In this document: positions 43,843 to 53,442 of the stretch, piece by piece
How the letters are laid out: the number at the start of each line of letters is the position of its first letter
Numbering within the stretch: the first letter of the stretch is position 1
Assembly (NCBI GenBank): GCA_001464035.1
Contig: LNEC01000007.1
Location: forward strand, 1 to 64,000
Origin: Bradyrhizobiaceae bacterium Ga0074131
GTDB lineage: Bacteria > Pseudomonadota > Alphaproteobacteria > Rhizobiales > Xanthobacteraceae
Direction of reading: 5' to 3'
Length of the DNA: 64,000 nt
Made by a program: the position numbers and the translations under genes
Notes under the pieces: model-generated
Databases searched by the model: none
Seen by the model: only the letters and a program-made list of their open reading frames with translations
What the model was told of the DNA's origin: nothing

Positions 43843-44097
43843 CTACTTCTTGTCGGGCGCGCGCGAGCCGCCGAGGCCAGCCATGGTCACGAACATTTCG
43901 CCAAAGCGCTCGGCGATCTTCGGATCGAAGGTGAACCAGCTCTGCATCAGCGCTTCCGGCGAAACCTTTTCGATGTTGGCCAGCATCTGGTGCTGAAGCT
44001 TGTCCATGACAGCCGTTTGCATCGGCTGCACATCCGGAAGCCCGAAAAACTGCCGGGCTTCAAGCGGCGTGCAATCTACTTCGACGTTTACCTTCAT
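43843..44097 (-). CDS. DUF6489-type small protein
   Basis: 84 residues starting MKVNVEVDCTPLEARQFFGL, with a DVQPMQTAVMDKLQHQM helix and a Met-rich C-terminal helix. This matches the small uncharacterised DUF6489 family as I remember it. AGGAG precedes the start. It is encoded immediately before the esterase and WS/DGAT genes, so a role in lipid or PHA handling is possible. No catalytic motif is visible. Confidence 0.75.
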   Translation of the reverse strand: MKVNVEVDCTPLEARQFFGLPDVQPMQTAVMDKLQHQMLANIEKVSPEALMQSWFTFDPKIAERFGEMFVTMAGLGGSRAPDKK

Positions 44098-44212
44098 GTC
44101 GGCTCCTGATCGCTGTTCGACAGCTGGCTGTAGTATCGCCACGACGGGCGGCGCGGCGCAAGCGGCCTGACCGGACCGGACAGGTCCCGTGGGCGTCATT
44201 CGACCGTTATGG

Positions 44213-45466
44213 TCAACCGAACCGCTCGACGGCGAAGGGCGTCGGGTCGGCGAACGGCGTCTCGCCGGTCATCAGCTCCGCCAGCAGACGGCCGGTCGCG
44301 GGACCGAGCGTCAGGCCGTGGTGCTGGTGTCCGAAATCGAACCACAGGCCGGCATGGCGGGGCGCCCTCCCGATCACCGGCAGCATATCGGGCAGGCACG
44401 GCCGCGCGCCCATCCAGGGTTTTGCATCGATGGCATCGCCCAGCGGAAACAACGCATGCGCCCGCGGCAGCGCGCGCTCGATCTGAAGGGGAGTGGCCGG
44501 CGCATCGCGGCGGGCGAACTCCACCCCGGTGGTAAGCCGAATGCCGCGGTTCATCGGCGCCAGCACAAAACCCTGGTCCGCATCGAGCACCGGATGATGG
44601 AGCACGGCATTGCCGCGCGCCGCCAGGTGCAGGTGATAGCCGCGTTTGACGCCGAGCGGGATGTCATAGCCGAGCGGGCGAAACACCAGATCGGACCAAG
44701 GTCCCAGCGCCACCACGACGTCGCGGGCGACCGCCGCGCCACCGAGCCCCGCAATACGCCAGCCCCCGGCCGCCTGTTCGAGGGTTTTCGCATCGCCGAC
44801 CATGACGCGTCCGCCCTTGCGCTTGAACAGGGCCGCATAGGCCTTGGCCAGTCCGCCCGGATCCGGAACAAATCCGGGTGCGGGAAAATGAATCCCGCCC
44901 GCGAAGCCGTCAGACAGGTTGGGCTCGCGGGCGGCAATGGCCTTGCCATCGAGCACATCGCCCTCGACGCCATACGCCCTGGCCCGCTCGAAGTCGCGCA
45001 GCGCGTTCGCCAGCGTCGCGTCCGAGCGGTACAGCTTGATCCAGCCGGTGCGCCGCAGCAGTTCCGGCACGCCGGCCTCTGATATCAGCGCCTCATGCTC
45101 GATCAGGCTGCGGCGGATCAGCGGCAGTTCGGCCATCGCGCTGTGCAGCGCCCGCTGCGGCGAGGAGGCGAAATAATAGCGCATGATCCAAGGCAGCCAG
45201 ACCGGAAGATCGGCGACGCTGTAGCGCACCTGTGGCGCCTTGTTCAAAGCGTATCGCAGGATCTGGCCGAAATCCCGCGGAAACATGTAGGGAAACACCG
45301 ACGCGCACTCGATCATTCCCGCATTGCCGAAACTGGTTTCCTCCCCGGCCCATTCGTGCCGGTCGACCAGGATAACGTCGCGCCCGCGCTGCTGCAGGTG
45401 CAGGGCGGCGCCGACGCCGACCATGCCCGCGCCCAGCACGAGAACATCGGCCCTTAACTCCGCCAT
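44213..45466 (-). CDS. FAD-dependent oxidoreductase, D-amino-acid dehydrogenase (DadA) type
   Basis: 417 residues. DVLVLGAGMVGVGAALHL is the dinucleotide-binding motif; VDRHEWAGEETSFGNAGMI and the C-terminal FDFGHQHHGLTLGPATG are typical of the DadA group. It should oxidise an amine or D-amino acid and pass electrons to the membrane chain. GGAG precedes ATG 45466. It is divergent from a peptide ABC transporter operon across 198 bp, suggesting the imported peptide yields its substrate. Confidence 0.9.
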   Translation of the reverse strand: MAELRADVLVLGAGMVGVGAALHLQQRGRDVILVDRHEWAGEETSFGNAGMIECASVFPYMFPRDFGQILRYALNKAPQVRYSVADLPVWLPWIMRYYFASSPQRALHSAMAELPLIRRSLIEHEALISEAGVPELLRRTGWIKLYRSDATLANALRDFERARAYGVEGDVLDGKAIAAREPNLSDGFAGGIHFPAPGFVPDPGGLAKAYAALFKRKGGRVMVGDAKTLEQAAGGWRIAGLGGAAVARDVVVALGPWSDLVFRPLGYDIPLGVKRGYHLHLAARGNAVLHHPVLDADQGFVLAPMNRGIRLTTGVEFARRDAPATPLQIERALPRAHALFPLGDAIDAKPWMGARPCLPDMLPVIGRAPRHAGLWFDFGHQHHGLTLGPATGRLLAELMTGETPFADPTPFAVERFG

Positions 45467-45664
45467 CACGGCACTCCGAAAGCTGGATGTTGCGTTGTCG
45501 TTTCCGCTGTCTGCAGCGAAGCTAGCTGCTGGGGCAGCCGCGCGCAAACCGACCTGTCCCGGGAAATCGCGCTTGCGCGACGGCCAAACTCTGGCAACAA
45601 TGGGTTCAACCTTGGCTGCCGCAACAGCGGCAATACAGCGTGCAACAGCGGAGAACCCTGACAA

Positions 45665-47260
45665 ATGTCGGTACGTCGAACCTTGTTCGCAACGACCACC
45701 TTATCGATCGTCGCTGCTGCGATGGCCCCGGCATCGGCCCAGACCTTGCGCTATGCCAACCAGGGCGACCTCAAGTCACTCGACCCCTACACCCTCAACG
45801 AAAGCACGACGCACGCCCACAACGGACATGTCTATGAAGGCCTGATCGCGCGCGACAAGGATCTCACGATCATTCCCGGCCTCGCCGAGAAGTGGGAAAC
45901 GCCCGAGCCGACACGCTGGCGCTTCCACCTGCGCAAGAACGTCAAGTTCCAGAACGGCAACCCCTTCACCGCCGACGACGTGGTGTTCTCGGCCGACCGC
46001 GTCAGGGCGGCCGGCTCCAACCTGCAGACCCGCCTTGCCAAGGACGCGAAGGTCGTCAAGATCGACGATCACACCGTGGATTTCGTGCTGACCTCGCCCA
46101 ATCCCATCCTGCATTCGCAATGGGATACCTGGTACATCATGGACAAGGAATGGTCCGAGGCGAACAACGCTGCCGCCCCGACCCCTGCCGCGGCGACCTC
46201 GCCGAGTTTTGCTTCGCTCAACGCCAACGGCACCGGCGCCTTCACCATCGAAAGCCACCAGCCCGGCGTCAAGACCGTGTTCAAGGCGAACCCGAACTGG
46301 TGGCGCAAGCCCGAACACAATCTGAAAGAGATCGTCTTCACGCCGATCGCGTCCGACGCCACCCGCGTGGCGGCCTTGCTGTCCGGTGAGGTCGACGTCA
46401 TCGAGCCGGTTCCGACGCAGGACATCGCGCGCCTCGACTCCAGTCCGAACGCCCAGGTGTTGAAGGGCCCCGAGCTTCGCACCATCTTCCTCGGCATGGA
46501 CCAGGTCCGCGACGAACTCCTGTATTCGAACATCAAGGGCAAGAATCCGTTCAAGGACATCAAGGTGCGCGAAGCGTTCTTCAAGGCTGTGGATGTCGAG
46601 CTGATCAAGACCCGCGTGATGCGCGGCCTCGCGACGCCGTCGGCCCTGATGATTGCGCCGCAGCTGTTCCCGCTTTCCAAGGACTTTACCCGTCCGAAGT
46701 TCGATCCCGACGGCGCCAAGAAGCTTTTGACCGAGGCCGGCTATCCCGACGGTTTCGAAGTCACGATGGACTGCCCGAACGACCGCTACGTCAACGACGC
46801 CGCGATATGCCAGGCGGTGGTCGGCATGCTGGCCCGCATCGGCGTCAAGGTGAACCTGCTGGCGCAGCCCAAGGCGCAGTATTTCGCCAAGGTGCTGAAG
46901 CCCGGCGGGTACCAGACATCGTTCTATCTGCTCGGCTGGACGCCCGGCACTTCGGACGCGCACAACGTCCTGCACGATATCATGGGCTGCCGCGACAATC
47001 CGAACTCAAACCGCGGCGAAGCCAATCTCGGCGGCTACTGCAACAAGAACCTGGATGCGATCGCCGACAAGGTGCTGCTGGAGACGGATACGACCAAGCG
47101 CGATCTCATGATCAAGGAAGCGTTCGAGATCGGCGCCAGGGATTTCGGCTACATCCCGTTGCATCAGCAGGCGCTGGCGTGGGGCGTGTCGAAGAAGGTG
47201 AAGCTGACGCAGCGCGCCGACAATCAGGTTCTGCTGTATTGGGCGACCAAACAGGAGTAA
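45665..47260 (+). CDS. ABC transporter substrate-binding protein, family 5 (peptide type)
   Basis: 531-residue periplasmic binding protein. The signal peptide is residues 1-25 with cleavage after ASA. LRYANQGDLKSLDPYTLNES, RWRFHLRKNVKFQNGNPF and GVKTVFKANPNWW are family 5 signatures. Cysteines near the C-terminus (MGCRDN, GGYCNK) may pair. It captures peptides or similar solutes for the permeases that follow. A hairpin lies after its stop, as is common between binding-protein and permease genes. Confidence 0.93.
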   Translation: MSVRRTLFATTTLSIVAAAMAPASAQTLRYANQGDLKSLDPYTLNESTTHAHNGHVYEGLIARDKDLTIIPGLAEKWETPEPTRWRFHLRKNVKFQNGNPFTADDVVFSADRVRAAGSNLQTRLAKDAKVVKIDDHTVDFVLTSPNPILHSQWDTWYIMDKEWSEANNAAAPTPAAATSPSFASLNANGTGAFTIESHQPGVKTVFKANPNWWRKPEHNLKEIVFTPIASDATRVAALLSGEVDVIEPVPTQDIARLDSSPNAQVLKGPELRTIFLGMDQVRDELLYSNIKGKNPFKDIKVREAFFKAVDVELIKTRVMRGLATPSALMIAPQLFPLSKDFTRPKFDPDGAKKLLTEAGYPDGFEVTMDCPNDRYVNDAAICQAVVGMLARIGVKVNLLAQPKAQYFAKVLKPGGYQTSFYLLGWTPGTSDAHNVLHDIMGCRDNPNSNRGEANLGGYCNKNLDAIADKVLLETDTTKRDLMIKEAFEIGARDFGYIPLHQQALAWGVSKKVKLTQRADNQVLLYWATKQE

Positions 47261-47277
47261 GCAGCCTTGAGGCTCAT

Positions 47278-47311
47278 GGTCCCGGTGGCTCCACGCTCCC
47301 GGGACCGTTCG
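47278..47311 (+). terminator. Attenuating hairpin after the binding-protein gene
   Basis: GGTCCCGG (47278-47285) and CCGGGACC (47299-47306) form an 8-bp stem with a 13-nt loop, followed by a short T-rich run. It sits 18 bp after the binding-protein stop. It may stabilise the upstream message or partly stop transcription so that the binding protein is made in excess. Confidence 0.55.
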
Positions 47312-47356
47312 TTTTGGGCTGACGCCCGCCCGCCGCACGTTAAGTGAAAGGATCCC

Positions 47357-48337
47357 ATGCTCGCTTTCACGCTTCGCCGCGCCATCCAGGCCATCGGAGT
47401 CATGATCGCGGTCGGGATCATCTCGTTCTCGATGTTCCGCTTCGCGGGCGATCCGGTCAACCAGATCGTCTCGCTGGATACCCCGGCCGCCGAGCGCGAA
47501 GCGGTGCGCAAGTCGCTCGGGCTCGACGATCCGGTGCCGCTGCAGTTCGCCCGCTATTTCGCCAACGCCGCGCAGTTCAAGTTCGGCGTCTCCTATCAGT
47601 TCCGCCAGCCGGTTTCGAGTCTCCTGATGGAGCGGATGCCGGCAACGCTGGAACTCGCCGCCTGTGCCACCATCTTCGCGATGGTATTCGGCATCCTGAT
47701 GGGAGTTTACTCCGCGCTGAAACGCGACACGTTCCTGGCCAAGATATTCCAGGCGGTGTCGTTGATCGGAATTTCGCTGCCGACGTTCCTGATCGGTATC
47801 CTGCTGATCTATTTGTTCGCCGTGGTGCTCGGCTGGCTGCCGTCGTTCGGTCGCGGCGAGGTGGTGCGGCTGGGCTGGTGGACCACCGGCCTGCTCACGG
47901 TCTCCGGCCTCAAGGCCCTGATCATGCCCTCGGTGACGCTCGGCCTGTTCCAGATGACGTTGATCATGCGGCTGGTAAGGGCCGAGATGCTCGAAGTGCT
48001 GCGCACCGACTACATCCGCTTTGCGCGGGCGCGCGGCCTGACGACGCGGGCGATCCATTTCGGCCACGCGCTCAGGAACACGCTGGTGCCCGTGCTCACC
48101 ATCGCCGGCCTGCAGTTTGGCGCGGTCATTGCATTTGCAATCATTACCGAAACCGTCTTCCAGTGGCCGGGCATGGGGCTGTTGTTCGTGCAAGCCGTGC
48201 AGAACGTCGATATTCCGATCATGGCCGCCTACCTCCTGATGGTGTCCCTGATCTTCGTCACCATCAATCTCGTGGTCGACATTCTCTATACGGTCGTCGA
48301 TCCGCGCCTGCGCTCGACCTTGCGTCGCCCGACGTGA
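47357..48337 (+). CDS. ABC transporter permease (DppB type)
   Basis: 326-residue inner membrane protein with six hydrophobic helices. The N-terminal RRAIQAIGVMIAVGIISFSM segment and the EAA-like loop (VRAEMLEVLRTDYIRFARARG) identify it as DppB-type. It forms the channel with the next gene product. Spacing to that gene is 16 bp. Confidence 0.93.
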   Translation: MLAFTLRRAIQAIGVMIAVGIISFSMFRFAGDPVNQIVSLDTPAAEREAVRKSLGLDDPVPLQFARYFANAAQFKFGVSYQFRQPVSSLLMERMPATLELAACATIFAMVFGILMGVYSALKRDTFLAKIFQAVSLIGISLPTFLIGILLIYLFAVVLGWLPSFGRGEVVRLGWWTTGLLTVSGLKALIMPSVTLGLFQMTLIMRLVRAEMLEVLRTDYIRFARARGLTTRAIHFGHALRNTLVPVLTIAGLQFGAVIAFAIITETVFQWPGMGLLFVQAVQNVDIPIMAAYLLMVSLIFVTINLVVDILYTVVDPRLRSTLRRPT

Positions 48338-48353
48338 GCCCGGGATCCCCTTG

Positions 48354-49325
48354 ATGACAGACACCGTCGTGCCGCACCCAGCCGAACCGAGCACGCCGCG
48401 GCCGCATGCCGGCAGCGGCTGGTTCCGACGCGCCCTCGACAGCGACGTGTTCTATTCGTTCCGCCGCTCGAAGATGACGATGGTCGCAGGCGCCGTGACC
48501 TTGCTGTTTTTCCTGCTGGCGATCCTGGCGCCGTTTCTGGCGGTGCAGAACCCGTTCGATCCGGCGCAGCTTCAGCTGATGAATTCGCGGATATCGCCGA
48601 TTTGGACCGCGGACGGCCAGAGCCCGTTCCTGCTCGGCACCGACGAACAGGGCCGCGACGTGTTTTCCGCCATTCTCTACGGCTTGCGGATTTCGCTCAC
48701 GGTCGGCGTTCTCGGCGTGCTGTTCTCCGGCACGCTCGGCATCGTCCTCGGACTGATCGCCGGCTATGTCGGCGGCGCCGTCGACGGCCTGATCATGCGG
48801 ATCGCCGACGTGCAGCTCACCTTTCCCGCCATCCTGATCGCGCTGCTGATCAACGGCGTGGCCAAGTCGGTGTTCGGCAACAGCCTCGACGCCATGAGCA
48901 CGCTCGGCGTGCTGGTGTTCGCCATCGGGCTGAGCTTCTGGGTGCAGTATGCCCGCACCGTGCGGGGCTCGGTCATGGTGGAGAAGTCCAAGGACTACGT
49001 CGCGGCGGCGCAGCTGATCGGCCTGCCCGCCCCCGTGATCATGCTGCGTCACGTGCTGCCCAATGCGATGGGCCCGATCCTGGTGATCGCCACCATCAAC
49101 CTCGCGCTCGCCGTCATCACGGAGGCGACGCTATCGTTTCTGGGAGCCGGCATGCCCGACACCATGCCCTCGCTCGGCACCCTGATCCGGATCGGAAACA
49201 ACTATCTGTTCGCGGGCGAATGGTGGATCGTGGCCTTCCCGGGTCTTGCGCTGGCGTCGTTGATCCTCGCGATCAACCTGCTCGGCGACTGGCTGCGCGA
49301 CGCGCTCAACCCGAAACTCCGATGA
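48354..49325 (+). CDS. ABC transporter permease (DppC type)
   Basis: 323-residue inner membrane protein with six helices. FLLGTDEQGRDVFSAILYGL and the cytoplasmic EAA loop VEKSKDYVAAAQLIGLPAP are diagnostic. A TTG directly precedes the ATG used as start. Partner of the DppB-type permease. Confidence 0.93.
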   Translation: MTDTVVPHPAEPSTPRPHAGSGWFRRALDSDVFYSFRRSKMTMVAGAVTLLFFLLAILAPFLAVQNPFDPAQLQLMNSRISPIWTADGQSPFLLGTDEQGRDVFSAILYGLRISLTVGVLGVLFSGTLGIVLGLIAGYVGGAVDGLIMRIADVQLTFPAILIALLINGVAKSVFGNSLDAMSTLGVLVFAIGLSFWVQYARTVRGSVMVEKSKDYVAAAQLIGLPAPVIMLRHVLPNAMGPILVIATINLALAVITEATLSFLGAGMPDTMPSLGTLIRIGNNYLFAGEWWIVAFPGLALASLILAINLLGDWLRDALNPKLR

Positions 49326-49356
49326 GCAGCCCCGCCATCACCATGCCCGTGATCGC

Positions 49357-50343
49357 ATGACCGAACCCGTACTCTCCGTGCGCAATCTCCGGGTGGAGTT
49401 CGTCACCCGCCGCAGCACCTTGCGCGCCATCGACGGGGTATCGTTCGACATCGCCAAGGGCGAGGTGCTGGGCGTGGTCGGCGAATCCGGCGCCGGAAAA
49501 TCCGTTACCGGCCTTGCGGTGATCGGCCTGATCGATCGGCCCGGCCGCATTGCCGGCGGCGAGATCTTTCTGTCGGGCATGCGGATCGACAACCTGCCGC
49601 CGGAAGAACTGCGCCGGATCCGCGGCAAGCGGATCGGCATGATTTTCCAGGATCCGCTCACCAGCCTCAATCCGTTGTACCGGATCGGCGACCAGCTCGT
49701 CGAAACCATCAAGACCCATCTCAATCTGTCGGAAACGGCGGCGCGCAAGCGCGCCATCGACCTGCTCGCCGAGGTCGGCATTCCCGCCCCGGAAAAGCGC
49801 ATCGACGCCTACCCGCACGAATTCTCCGGCGGCATGCGCCAGCGCGTCGTGATCGCGCTGGCGATCTGCGCCGAACCCGAACTGATCATCGCCGACGAGC
49901 CGACCACCGCGCTGGACGTCTCGGTGCAAGCCCAGATCATCTCGCTGATAAAACGCCTCGGACGCGATCACGGCACCGCCGTGATGCTGGTCACCCACGA
50001 CATGGGCGTGATCGCCGAAACCTCGGACCGCGTCGCGGTGATGTATTCCGGCCGCATCGCCGAAATCGGCCCGGTGCAGGACGTCATCCAGAACCCGCTG
50101 CATCCCTACGCCAAGGGATTGATGGGCGCGATCCCGACGCTCGCCGGCGACGCCGACCGCCTGGTCCAGATCCCCGGCTCCATGCCACGGCTATCGGCAA
50201 TCCCGCAGGGCTGCGCGTTCAACCCGCGCTGCGATTTCGCGTTCGACCGCTGCCGGGTCGAGCGGCCCGAACCGATGCGGCAAGGCAGCCGGGCCGTGGC
50301 CTGCCACCTCTACGGCGCCGCCGCGACGGAAACCGCGGCGTGA
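49357..50343 (+). CDS. ABC transporter ATP-binding protein (DppD type)
   Basis: 328-residue ATPase. Walker A GESGAGKS, signature FSGGMRQR, Walker [13 protein letters not shown] and the switch His in VTHDMG are all intact. The C-terminal oligopeptide-transport domain has CAFNPRC-type cysteines that may bind an Fe-S cluster. Its stop overlaps the next GTG start. Confidence 0.94.
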   Translation: MTEPVLSVRNLRVEFVTRRSTLRAIDGVSFDIAKGEVLGVVGESGAGKSVTGLAVIGLIDRPGRIAGGEIFLSGMRIDNLPPEELRRIRGKRIGMIFQDPLTSLNPLYRIGDQLVETIKTHLNLSETAARKRAIDLLAEVGIPAPEKRIDAYPHEFSGGMRQRVVIALAICAEPELIIADEPTTALDVSVQAQIISLIKRLGRDHGTAVMLVTHDMGVIAETSDRVAVMYSGRIAEIGPVQDVIQNPLHPYAKGLMGAIPTLAGDADRLVQIPGSMPRLSAIPQGCAFNPRCDFAFDRCRVERPEPMRQGSRAVACHLYGAAATETAA

Positions 50344-51344
50344 CCTCAGCCCCCTTCATCGACGTCAAGAATCTGCGCCGCGTGTTCGACGTCTCGAAAC
50401 CCTGGCTCAACCGGGTGATCGAGGGCGGCCACCTTGAATTTCTGAAGGCGGTGGACGGGGTCACCTTCGACATCAGGAAGGGCGAGACCTTTGCCCTGGT
50501 CGGCGAATCCGGCTCCGGCAAGACCACCGTCGCCCGCATGGTGGTCGGACTGCTGCCGCCGACCTCGGGCGAGGTCATCATCGACGGGGTGTCGATGAGC
50601 AATGCCAGGCAATTGCAGGCGCGCCAGCAGTTGCGCCGCCGCATCCAGATGATCTTCCAGGACCCCTATGCCAGCCTCAATCCGCGCTTCCGGGTCGACG
50701 CCATCGTCGCCGAACCGATCCGCGCCTTCGACCTGATCGAGGGCGAGCGCAACATCCAGGCGCGGGTCGGCGAACTTCTGTCACTCGTCGGCCTGCATGC
50801 CGACGACGGCTGGAAATATCCGCACGAATTTTCCGGCGGGCAGCGGCAACGCATCGCCATCGCCCGCGCGCTGGCGTCGGAAGCCGAGTTCATCGTCTGT
50901 GACGAGCCGACCTCCGCGCTCGATGTCTCCGTGCAGGCGCAGATCCTCAATCTGATGCGCGACCTGCAGGACAAGTTCGGCCTCACCTACCTCTTCATCA
51001 GCCATAACCTCGCGGTGGTACGGCACATGGCCAACCGCATCGGCGTGATGTATCTCGGCCGCATCGTCGAGATCGCCGAAGGGCGCGAACTCTTCAGCAA
51101 TCCGCGAATGCCCTACACCCGGATGCTGCTGGGCGCGGTTCCCGATCTCGCGATGTCCGGCCGCCAGCGGATTCCGGTGCAGGGCGAAATCCCCAACCCG
51201 ATCGATCCGCCGCCCGGCTGCGCCTTCAACCCGCGCTGTCCGCTGGTGTTCGACCTGTGCCGCAGGGAAGCGCCTGCGTTGATCGGCGGCGTCGCCTGCC
51301 ATGCCGTCAACGATCCGGCTCGCGCCGCGGCCGCATCGGTCTGA
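50340..51344 (+). CDS. ABC transporter ATP-binding protein (DppF type)
   Basis: 334-residue second ATPase. Walker A GESGSGKT, signature FSGGQRQR, Walker B IVCDEPTSALD and SHNLAVVRH are present, with the C-terminal CAFNPRC motif. GTG 50340 overlaps the previous stop by 4 bp (GTGA), so the pair is coupled. Confidence 0.94.
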   Translation: MTSAPFIDVKNLRRVFDVSKPWLNRVIEGGHLEFLKAVDGVTFDIRKGETFALVGESGSGKTTVARMVVGLLPPTSGEVIIDGVSMSNARQLQARQQLRRRIQMIFQDPYASLNPRFRVDAIVAEPIRAFDLIEGERNIQARVGELLSLVGLHADDGWKYPHEFSGGQRQRIAIARALASEAEFIVCDEPTSALDVSVQAQILNLMRDLQDKFGLTYLFISHNLAVVRHMANRIGVMYLGRIVEIAEGRELFSNPRMPYTRMLLGAVPDLAMSGRQRIPVQGEIPNPIDPPPGCAFNPRCPLVFDLCRREAPALIGGVACHAVNDPARAAAASV

Positions 51345-51440
51345 TCACGGGATGGGCGCGCCACGCGTTCGGCGCCGGTTGGCAGGCCGCCATGGCTGTG
51401 GTCAAGTGCGCAGCCGCGGCCTTCGCAACGATGGATCCCC

Positions 51441-53246
51441 ATGAGCAACATCAACCCCGATCCCTTCACCACCCGGCCGGAGATCGAAGGCACCTTCGGG
51501 GTCGTGACCTCCACGCACTGGATCGCCACCGCGGTCGGGATGGCGACGCTGGAAAAAGGCGGCAATGCGTTCGACGCCGGCGTCGCCACTGCCTTCACGC
51601 TGCAGGTGGTGGAACCGCATCTGAACGGTCCGGGCGGCGACGTCCCCATCATCGTGCACGACGTCAAGCGCGGCCGCACCGAGGTGATTTGCGGCCAGGG
51701 CCCTGCCCCCGCGGGCGCCACCATCGCGCATTATCGCAGCGAAGGTCTCGAAATGGTCCCCGGCACCGGGTTGCTGGCCGCCTGCGTGCCCGGCACCTTC
51801 GAATCCTGGATGCTGTTGTTGCGCGACTACGGCAGCTTGCGGCTGCGCGACGTGCTGGAGCCCGCCATCGCCTATGCCCGCGACGGTTACCCGCTGGTCG
51901 AGCGCGCTGCCGCCACCATCCAGACCGTCGAGAAAATGTTTCGCACGCACTGGAAGACTTCCGCGGCGGTCTATCTGCCGAACAACGAAGTGCCAAGACC
52001 CGGCACGCTCTTCACCAACAAGACGCTGTCGGAAACCTATGCCCGCATCCTGAGCGAAGCCGAAAGCGCAGGCGGCGACCGCGTCGTGCAGATCGAGGCG
52101 GCGCGCAGAGCGTGGTCGAAAGGTTTCGTGGCCGAGGCGATCGACAAGTTCTGCCGCACGCAAGCCATCATGGACGTCAGCGGTTCGCCGCATAAGGGCG
52201 TGCTCCGCGCCGACGACATGGCGCGCTGGCAGCCGTCGGTCGAAGCGCCGCTGACCTACGATTATGGCCGCTATACAGTCTGCAAGCCCGGTGTCTGGAG
52301 CCAGGGCCCGGTCATGCTGCAGCAGCTGGCGCTGCTGAAGGGATTTGAACTTGACGGGCTCGACCCCGCAGGTCCCGAATTCATTCATTTGCAGGTCGAA
52401 TGCGCCAAGCTGGCCTTCGCCGACCGCGAGAAGTTTTACGGCGATCCGGACTTCAGCGAGATCCCGATCGCGACGCTGCTGTCGGACGCCTACAATGACG
52501 AGCGCCGCAAGCTCATCTCGAAAGACAAGGCGTCGCTCGATTTCCTGCCCGGCTCGGTCGAAGGCTTCGGGTCCGTCGTCAAACTGCGCCGGCAGGAAGG
52601 TAGCCGCGAGGCGGTCGGCGCCATGGGCGCGGGCGAGCCGACCGTCGGCCGCTTCGGCGAGGTGCGCGGCGACACCGTGCATTTCGACATCATCGACCAG
52701 GCCGGCAACATGATCTCGGCGACGCCGTCCGGTGGCTGGCTGCAGTCATCGCCCGTCATTCCCGAACTCGGTTTCTGCCTCGGCAGCCGCGCCCAGATGT
52801 TCTGGCTCGAGGAAGATCACCCCGCCGCACTGGCGCCGGGCAAGCGGCCGCGCACTACGCTTTCGCCCACCATGTGTTTGCGGGACGGCGAGCCGTACAT
52901 GGCCTGGGGTTCGCCCGGCGGCGACCAGCAGGACCAGTGGACCACGCAGTTCTTCCTGCGCCACGTCCACGCCGGCATGAACCTGCAGGAAGCGATCGAC
53001 GCGCCGGCATGGCATTCGGAGCATTTCCCGATCTCGTTCTGGCCGCGCACCTCGCGGCCCGGCGTGCTGGTGGTCGAGAACCGCGTGCCGAAGGCAACCG
53101 TCGATACGCTCGAGAGCCGCGGCCATATCGTCGAAACCGGCCCGGACTGGTCGGAAGGCCGGCTCACCGCCGCCTCGAAGCTCGGCCGCCGCCGCCGCGC
53201 CGCCGCCAATCCCAGGGGCATGCAGGGCTACGCGGCGGGACGGTGA
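51441..53246 (+). CDS. Gamma-glutamyltransferase family protein
   Basis: 601-residue Ntn hydrolase that cleaves gamma-glutamyl bonds. GPGGDVPIIVHD and the expected autocleavage threonine T412 in RGDTVHFDIID divide it into large (1-411) and small (412-601) chains. GNMISATPSGG and GSPGGDQQDQW bind the glutamyl group. There is no signal peptide, so it should act in the cytoplasm, unlike the periplasmic Ggt of enterics. It follows the peptide transporter genes and probably digests what they import. Confidence 0.92.
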   Translation: MSNINPDPFTTRPEIEGTFGVVTSTHWIATAVGMATLEKGGNAFDAGVATAFTLQVVEPHLNGPGGDVPIIVHDVKRGRTEVICGQGPAPAGATIAHYRSEGLEMVPGTGLLAACVPGTFESWMLLLRDYGSLRLRDVLEPAIAYARDGYPLVERAAATIQTVEKMFRTHWKTSAAVYLPNNEVPRPGTLFTNKTLSETYARILSEAESAGGDRVVQIEAARRAWSKGFVAEAIDKFCRTQAIMDVSGSPHKGVLRADDMARWQPSVEAPLTYDYGRYTVCKPGVWSQGPVMLQQLALLKGFELDGLDPAGPEFIHLQVECAKLAFADREKFYGDPDFSEIPIATLLSDAYNDERRKLISKDKASLDFLPGSVEGFGSVVKLRRQEGSREAVGAMGAGEPTVGRFGEVRGDTVHFDIIDQAGNMISATPSGGWLQSSPVIPELGFCLGSRAQMFWLEEDHPAALAPGKRPRTTLSPTMCLRDGEPYMAWGSPGGDQQDQWTTQFFLRHVHAGMNLQEAIDAPAWHSEHFPISFWPRTSRPGVLVVENRVPKATVDTLESRGHIVETGPDWSEGRLTAASKLGRRRRAAANPRGMQGYAAGR

Positions 53247-53340
53247 TGACTTGGTCGATCATCGTCCGCGATGTCTCCACCGGTCTTTGCGACGCGCGCG
53301 ATCCCGCGTGAACGGTGACATCTCAGCGAGCACGCTGCGC

Positions 53341-53433
53341 CCCTCTCCCGCCCTTGCGGGGGAGGTTGGGGTGGGGGCTCTCTCGACAACGGGATTCGCG
53401 GAGGCAACCCCCACCCGCAAGGGCGGGAGAGGG
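53341..53433. repeat. Inverted-repeat element, family B2
   Basis: CCCTCTCCCGCCCTTGCGGG (53341-53360) is the exact inverse of 53414-53433. Inner G- and C-rich tracts partly pair too. It resembles the 18770-18898 element in its CTCTCCC/GGGAGAG core and lies between convergent genes, where it could also terminate transcription. Confidence 0.75.
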
Positions 53434-53442
53434 AAGAAAGGC

